DNA of 64,000 bases from assembly GCF_000277125.1 (NCBI RefSeq), contig NC_016946.1, positions 3,720,001 through 3,784,000 on the forward strand, given 5' to 3'. This stretch comes from Mycobacterium intracellulare ATCC 13950. GTDB lineage: Bacteria > Actinomycetota > Actinomycetes > Mycobacteriales > Mycobacteriaceae. Both the position numbers and the translations under genes were made by a program. Positions 48,518 to 58,270 of the stretch are shown here, piece by piece. Positions within the stretch are counted from its first letter, which is position 1. Each line of letters begins with the position of its first letter. Under the pieces are notes generated by a model. That model had not been told where the DNA came from, searched no databases, and saw only the letters and a list, made by a program, of their open reading frames with translations.

Positions 48518-49723
48518 TTAAACCCCGAAAGCCGCCACGGCGCCGATCACGATGATCGCGGGAGGTCGGATCCCCTCGGCGCGAATCTTTTCGGGCGTGT
48601 CGGCGAGGGTGGCCCGCAAAGTGTGTTGAGCGGCCGTCGTTCCGTGCTGAACGACAAGCACGGGCGTATCCGCTGGTCGACCGCCTGCCAAAAGGGCTTC
48701 GGCGAAAAGTTCGATGCGTTCGACGGCCATCAGCAAAACAATCGTGCCGGACATCGCGGCCAGCGCATCCCAATTCACTAACGATTCGGGATGCCCGGGT
48801 GGGAGATGGCCGCTGACCACCACGAACTCGTGGTTGATCGCCCGATGGGTGACGGGGACACCCGCCAGTGCGGGCACCCCTATGGCGCTTGTCACACCCG
48901 GCACCACGGTGACCGGGATCCCGGCCTCGGCGCACGCGAGCACCTCCTCGTAGCCGCGGGCGAAGACGAAGGGGTCCCCCCCTTTGAGGCGCACCACGAA
49001 GCTTCCGGCCCGGGCGCGTTCGATCATCACGTCGTTGATGGCGTCCTGGGCCATCGCCCGCCCGTACGGGATCTTGGCGGCGTCGATGACTTCCACGTGT
49101 GGGGGCAGTTCGGCGAGCAGTTCCGGCGGCGCGAGGCGGTCGGCGACCACGACGTCGGCCTGGGCGAGCAGCCGGCGCCCGCGCACGGTGATCAGTTCGG
49201 GGTCGCCGGGACCGCCCCCGATCAGCGCCACGCCGCCCTTGACGGCATCGGAGCCCACCGGGCCCTCGGGGGTGATGACCCCGGTCTGCAGCGCCTCCCG
49301 GATGGCCGAGCGGATCGCCGCCGAACGCCGGTGCTCGCCGCCGGCCAGGACGCCGACGGACAGCCCCGCATAGCTGAAAGACGCTGGCGTCACCGCGGTT
49401 CCCTCGACGGCGATGTCCGCCCGGACGCAGAAGATCTGGCGGCTTTCGGCCTCGGCGACCACGGCCTCGTTGACGCGCGGGTCGTCGGTGGCCGCGATCG
49501 CGTACCAGGCGCCGTCGAGGTCGCCGTCGCGGTATTCGCGCAGTGCCAGGGTGATTCCGGTCATGGCCTCGACCGACCGGGTGGCGCTGCGGGAGATGAC
49601 GTGGACGTCGGCGCCGCTGGCGATGAGCAACGGCAGCCGGCGCTGGGCGACGGTGCCGCCGCCCACGACGACGACCTTCTTACCGGTCAGCCGCAGCCCT
49701 ACGAGGTAGGCGCTCTCAGTCAC
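48518..49723 (-). CDS. cysG: Siroheme synthase CysG-like
   Basis: The 401-residue protein joins a precorrin-2 dehydrogenase/ferrochelatase part (VVVVGGGTVAQRRLP near 15-29) to a uroporphyrinogen-III C-methyltransferase part (LIGGGPGDPELITVRGRRLL near 170 and RLKGGDPFVFARG near 245). It makes siroheme for sulfite and nitrite reductases and precorrin-2 for B12. It follows the cob genes after a terminator-like hairpin, so it probably has its own promoter. Confidence 0.9.
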   Translation of the reverse strand: MTESAYLVGLRLTGKKVVVVGGGTVAQRRLPLLIASGADVHVISRSATRSVEAMTGITLALREYRDGDLDGAWYAIAATDDPRVNEAVVAEAESRQIFCVRADIAVEGTAVTPASFSYAGLSVGVLAGGEHRRSAAIRSAIREALQTGVITPEGPVGSDAVKGGVALIGGGPGDPELITVRGRRLLAQADVVVADRLAPPELLAELPPHVEVIDAAKIPYGRAMAQDAINDVMIERARAGSFVVRLKGGDPFVFARGYEEVLACAEAGIPVTVVPGVTSAIGVPALAGVPVTHRAINHEFVVVSGHLPPGHPESLVNWDALAAMSGTIVLLMAVERIELFAEALLAGGRPADTPVLVVQHGTTAAQHTLRATLADTPEKIRAEGIRPPAIIVIGAVAAFGV

Positions 49724-49761
49724 CCGGCAAGCTTAGTGGTTCGTGGCCTTGGCATCGCGCG

Positions 49762-49809
49762 CGTAACGCCGCGGCGAAGTTCGGCCGGATTTTTCGCCGT
49801 GACGTTACG
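49762..49809 (-). terminator. Terminator hairpin after cobB
   Basis: CGTAACG (49762-49768) pairs with CGTTACG (49803-49809), and an inner GGCGAA (49773-49778) pairs with TTCGCC (49793-49798); an AT-rich ATTTTTC lies inside. The outer arm contains the cobB stop codon. It should end the cob operon transcript before cysG. Confidence 0.55.
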
Positions 49810-51202
49810 TCCGCGAACCCGCTCGCCGGGCCGCGTGGGCGACGAAGCGCGCCACCGCCTCCGGCGCGGCGGCCGGGTGGGTGTGCAGATACGACGCGTG
49901 CACGCCGGCGTGCACGACGCCGTCGCGCACGGCCGCGCCGGCATCGTCGGCGTCGTCGGCGTCGGGGGCCCGGTACATCCATGCCGGCTGGTAGCTGTCG
50001 CTGAATGTGACTGCGGTGCGGTGGAATTCGTGCCCGACGGCCCGCTGGCCCGCAGTGTACAGCGGGGAATCGGCCACGGCGACGGCGTCGCGGTAGGCCA
50101 GCGTCAGCTGCGGGGTGAACCGGGCCCGTCCGGCCAGCACGCCGCACATCGGGTGGCCGTCGAGTTCGGCGGCCAGGTAGATCAGCCCGGCGCACTCGGC
50201 GTGCACGGGCGCCCCGGCGGCGGCCAGCTCCTTGATCTGCCGGCGCACGACCTCGTTGGCGGACAGCTCGGCGGTGAACTGTTCGGGAAAGCCGCCGGGC
50301 AGCAACACCGCATCGCTGCCGTCGGGCAACGCGTCGCTGAGCGGATCGAATGCGACGACGTCCGCGCCGGCGGCCGCCAGCAGCTCCGGGTGCTCGGCAT
50401 AGCCGAAGCTGAAGGCCTTCCCGGCCGCCACGGCCACGGTGGCGCGCCGCCGCGCCGACTCCCCCACCGCCGCCGCCGGATCCCACGGCTCCCCGGCCGC
50501 CGGGGCCCGCGCGACCGCGATCACCGACGCCAGGTCGACGTGGGCGGCGACCAACGCGGTCATCGCGTCGACCGCCTGCCGGGCCCGGCGGCCGTACTCC
50601 ACGGCGGTGACGAGCCCCAGATACCTTGTGGGAAGCTCCAATTCGGCCGCCCGCGGGATGGCCCCCAGCACCGGGACACCGGCCTGCTCGCAGGCCTGCC
50701 GCAACACCTGCTCGTGGCGGGTCGAGCCGACCCGGTTCAGGATCACGCCGGTGACCCGCGTGGCGGTGTCGAACGTCGAAAAGCCGTGCAGCAGCGCGGC
50801 GATGCTCTGGCTTTGACCGCGCGCGTCGATGACCAGCACGACGGGTGCGCCCAGCAGGCGGGCGACGTGGGCGGTCGATCCGGCGGCGGGGCTGGCGGCG
50901 GACGGCCCGATCCGGCCGTCGAACAGCCCCATCACGCCCTCGATCACCGCGATGTCCGCGCCGGCGGCGCCGTGCGCGTACAGCGGGCCAATGAGGCCCT
51001 CCCCGACCAGCACCGGGTCGAGGTTGCGGCCCGGCCGGCCTGCGGCCAGGCCGTGATAGCCGGGATCGATGAAGTCCGGGCCCACCTTGAACGGCGCGAC
51101 GGTGTGACCCGCCCGGCGCAAAGCGCCGATCAAACCCGTTGCCACGGTGGTCTTTCCGCTGCCGGACGAGGGTGCGGCGATGACCATGGCGGGAACAATC
51201 AC
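49805..51202 (-). CDS. cobB: Cobyrinate a,c-diamide synthase
   Basis: CobB amidates the a and c side chains of cobyrinate (or hydrogenobyrinate) using glutamine and ATP. The 465-residue protein has the P-loop APSSGSGKTT near 9-18, and a C-terminal class I glutamine amidotransferase domain with the Cys in HAECAGLIY. GTG 51202 forms a GTGA overlap with the cobO stop; an ATG five codons later is possible. It is last in the GNAT-chelatase-cobO-cobB operon. Confidence 0.94.
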   Translation of the reverse strand: MIVPAMVIAAPSSGSGKTTVATGLIGALRRAGHTVAPFKVGPDFIDPGYHGLAAGRPGRNLDPVLVGEGLIGPLYAHGAAGADIAVIEGVMGLFDGRIGPSAASPAAGSTAHVARLLGAPVVLVIDARGQSQSIAALLHGFSTFDTATRVTGVILNRVGSTRHEQVLRQACEQAGVPVLGAIPRAAELELPTRYLGLVTAVEYGRRARQAVDAMTALVAAHVDLASVIAVARAPAAGEPWDPAAAVGESARRRATVAVAAGKAFSFGYAEHPELLAAAGADVVAFDPLSDALPDGSDAVLLPGGFPEQFTAELSANEVVRRQIKELAAAGAPVHAECAGLIYLAAELDGHPMCGVLAGRARFTPQLTLAYRDAVAVADSPLYTAGQRAVGHEFHRTAVTFSDSYQPAWMYRAPDADDADDAGAAVRDGVVHAGVHASYLHTHPAAAPEAVARFVAHAARRAGSRT

Positions 51203-51813
51203 CACTCGATGCCCTTCTGCCCCTTGCGCCCGGCGTCCATCGGATGCTTGAGCTTGGTCATCTCGGTGACCAGGTCGGCCGCATCGATCAGCGGCCGCGG
51301 GGCGTCGCGTCCGGTGATGACGACGTGCTGGTGGCCGGGCCGCGCCGCGAGCACCTCGACCACCTCGTGGACGTCCACCCAGCCCCACTTCAGCGGATAG
51401 GTGAACTCGTCGAGCACGTAGAAGTCGTGGCGCTGGTCGGCCAGCCGGCGCGCGATTTCGGCCCAGCCGTCGGCCGCGGCCGCCGCGTGATCGGTGTCGC
51501 TGCCCGCCTTGCGCGTCCAGGACCAGCCCGCACCCATCTTGTGCCATTCGACCGGCGCGCCGGCGCCGTGTTGTTCGTGCACGTCGCCGAGCGCGGCGAA
51601 CGCCGCCTCCTCGCCGACCTTCCACTTCGCGCTCTTGACGAATTGGAACACCGCGACGGAAAGCCCGGCGTTCCAGGCTCGCAACGCCATTCCGAACGCC
51701 GCCGTCGACTTCCCCTTGCCGGCGCCGGTGTGCACCGCCAGCACCGGCGTGTGACGTCGCGCCCGGGTGGTCAGGCCGTCATCGGGAACCTGGACTGGAA
51801 CTCCTTGCGGCAT
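51199..51813 (-). CDS. cobO: Corrinoid adenosyltransferase
   Basis: CobO transfers the adenosyl group of ATP to the corrinoid cobalt. The 204-residue CobA/CobO-type protein has the P-loop HTGAGKGKSTAAFG near 29-42, and FYVLDEFTYPLKWGWV near 131. It sits 15 bp after the chelatase gene and overlaps cobB. Confidence 0.95.
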   Translation of the reverse strand: MPQGVPVQVPDDGLTTRARRHTPVLAVHTGAGKGKSTAAFGMALRAWNAGLSVAVFQFVKSAKWKVGEEAAFAALGDVHEQHGAGAPVEWHKMGAGWSWTRKAGSDTDHAAAAADGWAEIARRLADQRHDFYVLDEFTYPLKWGWVDVHEVVEVLAARPGHQHVVITGRDAPRPLIDAADLVTEMTKLKHPMDAGRKGQKGIEW

Positions 51814-51828
51814 AACGGGTTACCTTTC

Positions 51829-53670
51829 TCACGCCACGTCGCGTACCGCACGCGTCAATGAATCGGCGTGCAGCTGCTCCAGCCGAACGGCGGGTGCGCC
51901 GAGTTGGCGGGCCAGCTGCTCGGCCAGGCCCAGCCGCACGAACGACGTCTCGCAATCCACGACCACCGCGGCCGCGCCTTCGGCCACCAGCCGGGCCGCC
52001 GCGGATCGGGTGCGGCCCAACGGATCCGGTCCTGCGGTGGCCCGGCCGTCGGTGAGCACCACCACCAGGGCGCGGCGGGCCCGGTCGCGCGCCTTCTCCC
52101 GGACGATCAGCTCGCGCGCGGCCAGCAGGCCTTCGGCGAGCGGCGTCTTGCCGCCGGTGTCGAAGCGGGCCAGTCGCCGCCCGGCGATGTGGGCCGAGGA
52201 GGTCGGCGGTAGCAACAATTGCGCCTGCTGGTGCCGGAAGGTGATCACGGCGACCTTGTCGCGGCGCTGGTAGGCGTCGCGCAGCAGCGACAGCGTGGCG
52301 CCGCTGACCGCCGCCATCCGGTCGCGGGCGGCCATCGAACCGGAGGCGTCCACCACGAAGATCACCAGGTTGCCCTCGCGTCCCTCGCGCACGGCGCGGC
52401 GCACGTCGTCGGGCCCGGGCCGCAGCGGCCCGGCCCCGGCGCGCTCGGCGGCCGAGAGCAGCGTGGCGAACACGTGCAGTCCGTGCCCGCCGCAACTGGT
52501 GTCGTCCCCGTCGGTGGCGGCGATGACGCTGCCGCCGGCGTTGCGCGCCCGCGACCGCCGCCCGGGCGCGCCCTCCCCCACCCCGGGGACGCGCAGCGCG
52601 CGGGTGCGGAAGGTTTTCGACGGAGGCGCGCTGGGCTTGGACTTCGGCGGCTTCGCCGTGGTGCTGTCCCCCGAGTCCCGTTGTGGCCCAGCCTGTTCGG
52701 TGTCCGGCGTTTGACCGCCGCCGGGCGGGTCGGGCTCGGGGTCCGGCTCGGAGCCGGCCTGCGCCAGGGCTTCGTCCAGCTGGTCGCGGTCGATCCCCGG
52801 ATCGTCGAAGGGGTCGCGGCGGCGCCGGTGCGGCAGCGCCAGCTCGGCGGCGACCCGGATGTCCTGTTCCTCGACGGCGGGCGCCCCGCGCCAGGCGGCG
52901 TGGGCGACGGCGGTGCGGGCCACCACCAGGTCCGCGCGCATGCCGTCGACATCGAACGCCGCGCACAGCGCCGCGATGCGCCGTAACTCGTTGTCGGGCA
53001 ACGCCACATCGTCGACGAGCGCGCGGGCCGCGGCGATGCGCCGGGCCAGCTCGGCGTCGGCGGCGGCGTATCGCTCCGCGAAGCCGTCCGGGTCGGCCTC
53101 ATACGCCATTCGCTGCCGGATGACCTGCACCCGCACGTCGACGTCGCGTGAGGCGTGCACGTCGACGGTGAGCCCGAAGCGGTCCAACAGCTGCGGACGC
53201 AGTTCGCCCTCTTCGGGATTCATGGTGCCGATCAACACGAACCGCGCCTCATGCGAATGCGAGATGCCGTCGCGTTCGATGTGCACCCGCCCCATCGCCG
53301 CGGCGTCGAGCAGCACGTCGACGAGATGATCGTGCAGCAGGTTGACCTCGTCGACGTAGAGCACCCCGCCGTGCGCGCGGGCCAACAGGCCCGGGGAAAA
53401 AGCGTGCTCGCCGTCGCGCAGCACCCGCTGCAGATCCAGCGAGCCGATGACCCTGTCTTCGGTTGCCCCGAGCGGCATTTCGACCAGGCCGGAATCGCTG
53501 CCGGTCGCCGCGCACAGCAGCGCCGCCAGGCCGCGCACGGCCGTCGACTTGGCGGTGCCCTTCTCGCCGCGGATGAGGGCGCCCCCGATCTCAGGGCGCA
53601 CGGCGCACAACAGCAGGGCGAGACGCAGCTGGTCGTGCCCGACGATGGCGCTGAACGGGTAGGGCCTCAC
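51829..53670 (-). CDS. Mg/Co-chelatase-type AAA+ and VWA protein
   Basis: The 613-residue protein fuses a ChlI/BchI-like AAA+ domain (GEKGTAKST near 35; [10 protein letters not shown]) to a Pro-rich acidic linker (about 330-400) and a ChlD-like VWA domain with the MIDAS DASGS. It resembles Rv2850c. With cobO and cobB next to it, it may power cobalt insertion, but the large catalytic subunit (CobN-like) is not in this window. GTG 53670 overlaps the upstream GNAT stop (GTGA). Confidence 0.88.
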   Translation of the reverse strand: MRPYPFSAIVGHDQLRLALLLCAVRPEIGGALIRGEKGTAKSTAVRGLAALLCAATGSDSGLVEMPLGATEDRVIGSLDLQRVLRDGEHAFSPGLLARAHGGVLYVDEVNLLHDHLVDVLLDAAAMGRVHIERDGISHSHEARFVLIGTMNPEEGELRPQLLDRFGLTVDVHASRDVDVRVQVIRQRMAYEADPDGFAERYAAADAELARRIAAARALVDDVALPDNELRRIAALCAAFDVDGMRADLVVARTAVAHAAWRGAPAVEEQDIRVAAELALPHRRRRDPFDDPGIDRDQLDEALAQAGSEPDPEPDPPGGGQTPDTEQAGPQRDSGDSTTAKPPKSKPSAPPSKTFRTRALRVPGVGEGAPGRRSRARNAGGSVIAATDGDDTSCGGHGLHVFATLLSAAERAGAGPLRPGPDDVRRAVREGREGNLVIFVVDASGSMAARDRMAAVSGATLSLLRDAYQRRDKVAVITFRHQQAQLLLPPTSSAHIAGRRLARFDTGGKTPLAEGLLAARELIVREKARDRARRALVVVLTDGRATAGPDPLGRTRSAAARLVAEGAAAVVVDCETSFVRLGLAEQLARQLGAPAVRLEQLHADSLTRAVRDVA

Positions 53671-54137
53671 GGCTTGGCCGCCAGACCGGAGCCCGGCCGC
53701 AGCATGGGCACGTGCGGGACGCCGTCGTCGACGAAATCGTCGCCGTCGCGCACGAATCCGTGCTGCGCGTACATGTCGGCCAGATAGGTCTGCGCGTTGA
53801 TCCGGCACGGGTAGTCACCCACCTCAGCCAGGGCCGCGCGCAGCAGCCGGGTGGTGTGGCCCTGGCCACGGGCGCTGCGCTTGGTGCACAGGCGCCCGAT
53901 GCGGAACGCCTTCTCGCCTCCGGCGTGCTCCTCCATCAGCCGCAGCGTACAGATCACCTCGCCGTCGGCCGTCTCCAGCCAGAAGTGCCGGGTTTCGGCG
54001 AGGAGGTCACGGCCGTCCAGTTCGGGATACGGGATCGCCTGTTCGACGACGAACACCTCCACCCTCAACTTGAGCAGCTCGTAAAGTGTCTGGGCATCAA
54101 GGTCTTTGGCCCAGATACGCCGCAGTGCTTCAGTCAT
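53667..54137 (-). CDS. GNAT-family acetyltransferase (ElaA type)
   Basis: This 156-residue N-acetyltransferase has [27 protein letters not shown] at the start and the acetyl-CoA loop [18 protein letters not shown]. It resembles ElaA-type GNAT proteins of unknown substrate. ATG 54137 overlaps the mqo end by 8 bp. It is placed first in the cob operon, as Rv2851c is in M. tuberculosis. Confidence 0.85.
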   Translation of the reverse strand: MTEALRRIWAKDLDAQTLYELLKLRVEVFVVEQAIPYPELDGRDLLAETRHFWLETADGEVICTLRLMEEHAGGEKAFRIGRLCTKRSARGQGHTTRLLRAALAEVGDYPCRINAQTYLADMYAQHGFVRDGDDFVDDGVPHVPMLRPGSGLAAKP

Positions 54138-55620
54138 TGACATCCAACCCCAGTACCTTCGTTCCCCACGAAAAGACCTCGTCGTAGAGCGCCGGCTCGT
54201 CCGACAGCGACGCCCCCAAAGAGGGAACCATCTCCTTGAGCGCGGGCAACCACGACTGAAAACGGTTGGCAAAGCACCGCTGCAACACGTCGAGCATGAT
54301 CGGCACCGCGGTCGACGCCCCGGGCGAGCCGCCGAGCAGACCCGCGATGCTTCCGTCGGCGGCCCCCACCACCGTGGTGTCGAAGTCGAGCACCCCGCCC
54401 TTTCGCCTGTCGCGCCGGATCACCTGCACGCGCTGACCGGCCACGGTCAACTCCCAGTCGGAACCCGCTGCGGTGGGCGCGAATTCGCGCAGCATGCGCA
54501 GCCGGTCCGGCTCGGAGAGCCGCAATTGGCCGAGCAGGTACCGAAGCAGCGTCAGCTGGGTGGCGCCGACCCCGAGCAGGGAGGCCAGGTTGTGCGGCTT
54601 CACCGAGCGGGGCAGGTCGGTGAAGTGCCCGTGTTTCAAGAACTTCGGTGACCAGCCGGCGTACGGGCCGAACACCAGCCACGGCTTGCCGTTGACGTAG
54701 CGCAGGTCCAGATGCAGCGCCCCCAGGGGCGGTGCGCCGGGCGCGGGCGCCCCGTACACCTTGGCCCGATGCGCGGCGGTGAGCGCCGGCTTGTCGGCGC
54801 GCAGGAACCGGCCACCGATCGGGAATCCGGCGAAACCCCTGACCTCGCTGATGCCGGACTTCTGCAGCAGGGGCAGCGCGTCGCCGCCGGCCCCGACGAA
54901 GACGAATTTGGCGTGACAGCGGCGCTTTTGGCCGGTGCGGCGATTGCGGATCGACACCGTCCAGCCGCCGTCGGACCCGCGGGTCAGGTTGCGGACCTCG
55001 TGCCCGAACAGGGCCGTCGCGCCGCCCCGCACACAGAATCCGACCAATTGGCGCGACAGCGCACCGAAGTCGACGTCGGTGCCGTGGGCGGCCCAGTTGA
55101 GTGCGGTCGGCGTGGAGAAGTCGCGATGGGCGGCCATCAACGGCAGCCGGCGGGCGAACTCGCCCGGGTCCTCGATCAATTCGATGCCGGCGAACAGCGG
55201 GTTGGCCGCCAGCGCGTCACGGCGCCGCCGCAGATAGTCCACGCGCTGCGCCCCGCGCACGAAGCTCGCGTGCGGGATCCGGGTCAAAAAGCTCCGATCG
55301 GTCAGGATGCCGTTCTCCACGGCGTGAGCCCAGAACTGGCGGGTCACCTGAAACTGCTCGTTGACGCGCACCGCTTTGCTGATGTCGATCGAGCCGTCGG
55401 TGCGCTGCGGGGTGTAGTTCAGCTCGCACAGCGCCGAATGCCCCGTGCCGGCGTTGTTCCAGGGGCTGCTGCTTTCCGCGGCGACGGCGTCGAGGCGTTC
55501 GACGAAGGTCAGCGACCACTCCGGCTGCAGCCGGCGCAGCAACGCGCCCAGCGTCGCGCTCATGATGCCCGCGCCCACCAGCACGACGTCCGTCCGCGCG
55601 GTTGTGGCTAGCGATGACAC
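54130..55620 (-). CDS. mqo: Malate:quinone oxidoreductase
   Basis: Mqo is a peripheral membrane FAD enzyme that oxidises malate to oxaloacetate and reduces menaquinone in the TCA cycle. The 496-residue protein has the FAD motif [13 protein letters not shown] near 12-24 and the family segments [21 protein letters not shown] and [12 protein letters not shown] prefer GTG 55620, preceded by AAGGA; a frame open up to 55713 adds a non-conserved stretch. Confidence 0.94.
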   Translation of the reverse strand: MSSLATTARTDVVLVGAGIMSATLGALLRRLQPEWSLTFVERLDAVAAESSSPWNNAGTGHSALCELNYTPQRTDGSIDISKAVRVNEQFQVTRQFWAHAVENGILTDRSFLTRIPHASFVRGAQRVDYLRRRRDALAANPLFAGIELIEDPGEFARRLPLMAAHRDFSTPTALNWAAHGTDVDFGALSRQLVGFCVRGGATALFGHEVRNLTRGSDGGWTVSIRNRRTGQKRRCHAKFVFVGAGGDALPLLQKSGISEVRGFAGFPIGGRFLRADKPALTAAHRAKVYGAPAPGAPPLGALHLDLRYVNGKPWLVFGPYAGWSPKFLKHGHFTDLPRSVKPHNLASLLGVGATQLTLLRYLLGQLRLSEPDRLRMLREFAPTAAGSDWELTVAGQRVQVIRRDRRKGGVLDFDTTVVGAADGSIAGLLGGSPGASTAVPIMLDVLQRCFANRFQSWLPALKEMVPSLGASLSDEPALYDEVFSWGTKVLGLDVND

Positions 55621-55729
55621 CGGCTTGCTGGTCCTTCCCTCGACTGGGCCGATCCCCAGGTTATCCCGAGGCAAAGTGGGCGCGAACGACGTGCGGCTCC
55701 CCGTGCCCAGCAAAAGCTAAGCTTGCCTC

Positions 55730-56743
55730 GTGACTGGCTGGGTGCCCGATGTCCTCCCCGGATATTGGCAGCGCACCATCGCGCTCGGCCGCGATCCCGC
55801 CGGTGAGAGCGACATCGTCGCGACCCTGATCCGGCGCGGGCCGGCACAGGCGGGCCCGGCCGGGCGCGCGGTGCTGGCGGTGCACGGCTACACCGATTAC
55901 TTCTTCCACACCGAGCTGGCCGACCATTTCGCCGCGCGCGGCTTCGCCTTCTACGCGCTGGACCTTCACAAGTGCGGCCGGTCGCGGCGCGACGGCCAGA
56001 CGCCGCACTTCGTCACCGACCTCGCCAACTACGACACCGAACTCGAGCACGCCCTGGACGTCGTGCGCGCGCAGGCCCGCGACGTGCTGGTGTACGGGCA
56101 TTCCGCGGGCGGGCTCATCGTGTCGTTGTGGCTGGATCGGTTGCGCCGCCGCAACCCGGACGCGCACGCCGACATCGGCGGGTTGGTGCTCAACAGCCCG
56201 TTTTTGGATCTGCCCGGCCCGGCCATCCTGCGGCATTCGGCGACCGTGGCGCTGCTCGGGGGTCTGTCGCGGGTGCGGTCCAAGGGCGTGGCCAGGTCGC
56301 CGGGTGAGGGCGGCTACGGCACCACGTTGCACCGCGACTATGGCGGGCAATTCGACTACAACCTGCAGTGGAAACCCGTGGGTGGCTTCCCGATCACCTT
56401 CGGTTGGCTGCACGCCGTCCGCCGCGGCCAGGCCCGGCTGCACCGCGGCCTCGACGTCGGCGTGCCGAATCTGATCCTGCGCTCGGACCACAGCGTGCGC
56501 GAAACCGCGGACCCGGAGCCCATGCGGTGCGGCGACGCCGTTCTCGACGTCACCCAGATCGCCAGGTGGGCAGGCTGTGTCGGAAACCGCAGCACCATCG
56601 TCCCGGTGGTCGATGCCAAGCACGATGTGTTCTTGTCGTTGGAGGGCCCGCGCGACGTCGCCTATCGGGAACTGGATCTCTGGCTGGACGAGTACCTGCC
56701 CACCAACAACAGCGACGCCCCGGCGTCGTTCGGAAGGGGGTGA
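55730..56743 (+). CDS. Alpha/beta hydrolase (Rv2854 type)
   Basis: This 337-residue serine hydrolase is of the monoglyceride-lipase/lysophospholipase kind (Hydrolase_4). HGYTDY carries the oxyanion part, GHSAGG the nucleophile Ser near 125, and DAKHDVF the His near the end. The substrate is unknown. It lies 4 bp before the mycothione reductase gene, so the two are probably cotranscribed. M. tuberculosis has PE_PGRS48 between mqo and this gene; here only 109 bp remain. Confidence 0.85.
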   Translation: MTGWVPDVLPGYWQRTIALGRDPAGESDIVATLIRRGPAQAGPAGRAVLAVHGYTDYFFHTELADHFAARGFAFYALDLHKCGRSRRDGQTPHFVTDLANYDTELEHALDVVRAQARDVLVYGHSAGGLIVSLWLDRLRRRNPDAHADIGGLVLNSPFLDLPGPAILRHSATVALLGGLSRVRSKGVARSPGEGGYGTTLHRDYGGQFDYNLQWKPVGGFPITFGWLHAVRRGQARLHRGLDVGVPNLILRSDHSVRETADPEPMRCGDAVLDVTQIARWAGCVGNRSTIVPVVDAKHDVFLSLEGPRDVAYRELDLWLDEYLPTNNSDAPASFGRG

Positions 56744-56747
56744 CGGT

Positions 56748-58127
56748 GTGGAGACCTACGACGTCGCGATCATCGGAACCGGTTCGGGCAACAGCATTCT
56801 CGATGAACGCTTCGCCGACAAACGGGTGGCCATCTGCGAACAGGGCACGTTCGGGGGCACGTGCCTGAACGTCGGGTGCATCCCGACCAAGATGTTCGTC
56901 TACGCCGCCGAGGTCGCCCAGAGCATCCGGGAGGCGGCGCGCTACGGCATCGACGCCCGCATCGAGCGGGTGCGCTGGGACGACATCGTCTCGCGCGTGT
57001 TCGGGCGCATCGACCCGATCGGGGTCAGCGGCGAGGACTATCGCAACGCCGCGCCCAATATCGATGTGTACAAACAGCACACCCGGTTCGGCGCGGTCCA
57101 ACCCGATGGGCGCTACCTGTTGCGCACCGACGCCGGCGACGAGTTCACGGCCGATCAGGTGGTGATCGCGGCTGGGGCGCGCGCCGTGGTCCCGCCCGCG
57201 ATCCTCGAGTGCGGCGCGACGTACCACACCAGCGACACGATCATGCGAATCCCTGAACTGCCCGAGCATTTGGTGATCGTCGGCGGCGGTTTCGTCGCAG
57301 CCGAATTCGCCCACACTTTCTCCTCCCTGGGCTCGCGGGTCACCCTGGTGGTCCGGGGCTCCACATTGCTGCGGCACCTCGACGACGTCGTCGGCGAACG
57401 CTTCACCCGCATCGCGGCCAGCAAGTGGGAGCTGCACACCCACCGCAACGTCGTGGGTGCCGAAAACCAGGGTTCGGGCGTCGCGGTGCAACTCGACGAC
57501 GGTCGCACCGTGAACGCCGACGCGCTGCTGGTGGCGACCGGCCGCGTGCCCAACGGCGATCTGCTCGACGCCGAGCAGGCCGGCGTCACCGTCACCGACG
57601 GCCTGGTGGTCGTCGACGAGTACCAGCGGACCACGGCGCGTGGCGTTTTCGCGCTCGGCGACGTCTCCTCGTCGTATCAGCTCAAGCACGTCGCCAACCA
57701 CGAGGCGCGCGTCGTGCAGCACAACCTGCTGTGCGACTGGGACGACACCGAAGCCCTGGCCGCCACCGACCACCGCTACGTGCCCGCGGCGGTGTTCACC
57801 GATCCCCAGATCGCCTCCGTCGGGCTGACCGAAAACCAGGCCATCGCACAGGGTTTCAAGATTTCGGTGAAGATCCAGAATTATGGCGACGTCGCCTACG
57901 GCTGGGCGGCCGAGGACACCACCGGGATCGTCAAGCTCGTCGCCGAGCGCGGCACCGGCCGCCTGCTGGGTGCGCACATCATGGGTGATCAGGCCTCGTC
58001 GATCATCCAGCCGTTGATCCAGGCGATGAGCTTCGGGCTGACCGCCCTGCAGACGGCCCGCGGGCAATACTGGATTCATCCGGCCCTGGCCGAGGTGGTG
58101 GAGAACGCGCTACTGGGTCTGCACTGA
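56748..58127 (+). CDS. mtr: Mycothione reductase
   Basis: Mtr reduces oxidised mycothiol with NADPH and FAD. The 459-residue protein has the FAD motif AIIGTGSGN, the redox disulfide GGTCLNVGCIPTK, the NADPH domain VIVGGGFVAAEFAH and the C-terminal HPALAEVVENAL with the catalytic His. GTG 56748 gives VETYDVAIIGTG and exactly the length of the M. tuberculosis enzyme. It overlaps nothing and follows the hydrolase by 4 bp. Confidence 0.96.
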   Translation: METYDVAIIGTGSGNSILDERFADKRVAICEQGTFGGTCLNVGCIPTKMFVYAAEVAQSIREAARYGIDARIERVRWDDIVSRVFGRIDPIGVSGEDYRNAAPNIDVYKQHTRFGAVQPDGRYLLRTDAGDEFTADQVVIAAGARAVVPPAILECGATYHTSDTIMRIPELPEHLVIVGGGFVAAEFAHTFSSLGSRVTLVVRGSTLLRHLDDVVGERFTRIAASKWELHTHRNVVGAENQGSGVAVQLDDGRTVNADALLVATGRVPNGDLLDAEQAGVTVTDGLVVVDEYQRTTARGVFALGDVSSSYQLKHVANHEARVVQHNLLCDWDDTEALAATDHRYVPAAVFTDPQIASVGLTENQAIAQGFKISVKIQNYGDVAYGWAAEDTTGIVKLVAERGTGRLLGAHIMGDQASSIIQPLIQAMSFGLTALQTARGQYWIHPALAEVVENALLGLH

Positions 58128-58270
58128 CCTCGGCGGCGGCTCGGGCGTGAGCGGTTCAGTGTCGAGGGCCAAGAATCCGCGCTTCACTTGCATCCGGCGC
58201 GGCGGGGAACTTACAGTCGTGGCCGGTTGTTCTCAGCCCGATACCGCAAGGACGCGCCGGAAGGACCCCA

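Noticed and set aside
58128..58270. Cobalamin or nickel riboswitch before nicT
   Set aside because: The 143-bp gap is short and I could not find the conserved B12-box or NiCo-type junctions.
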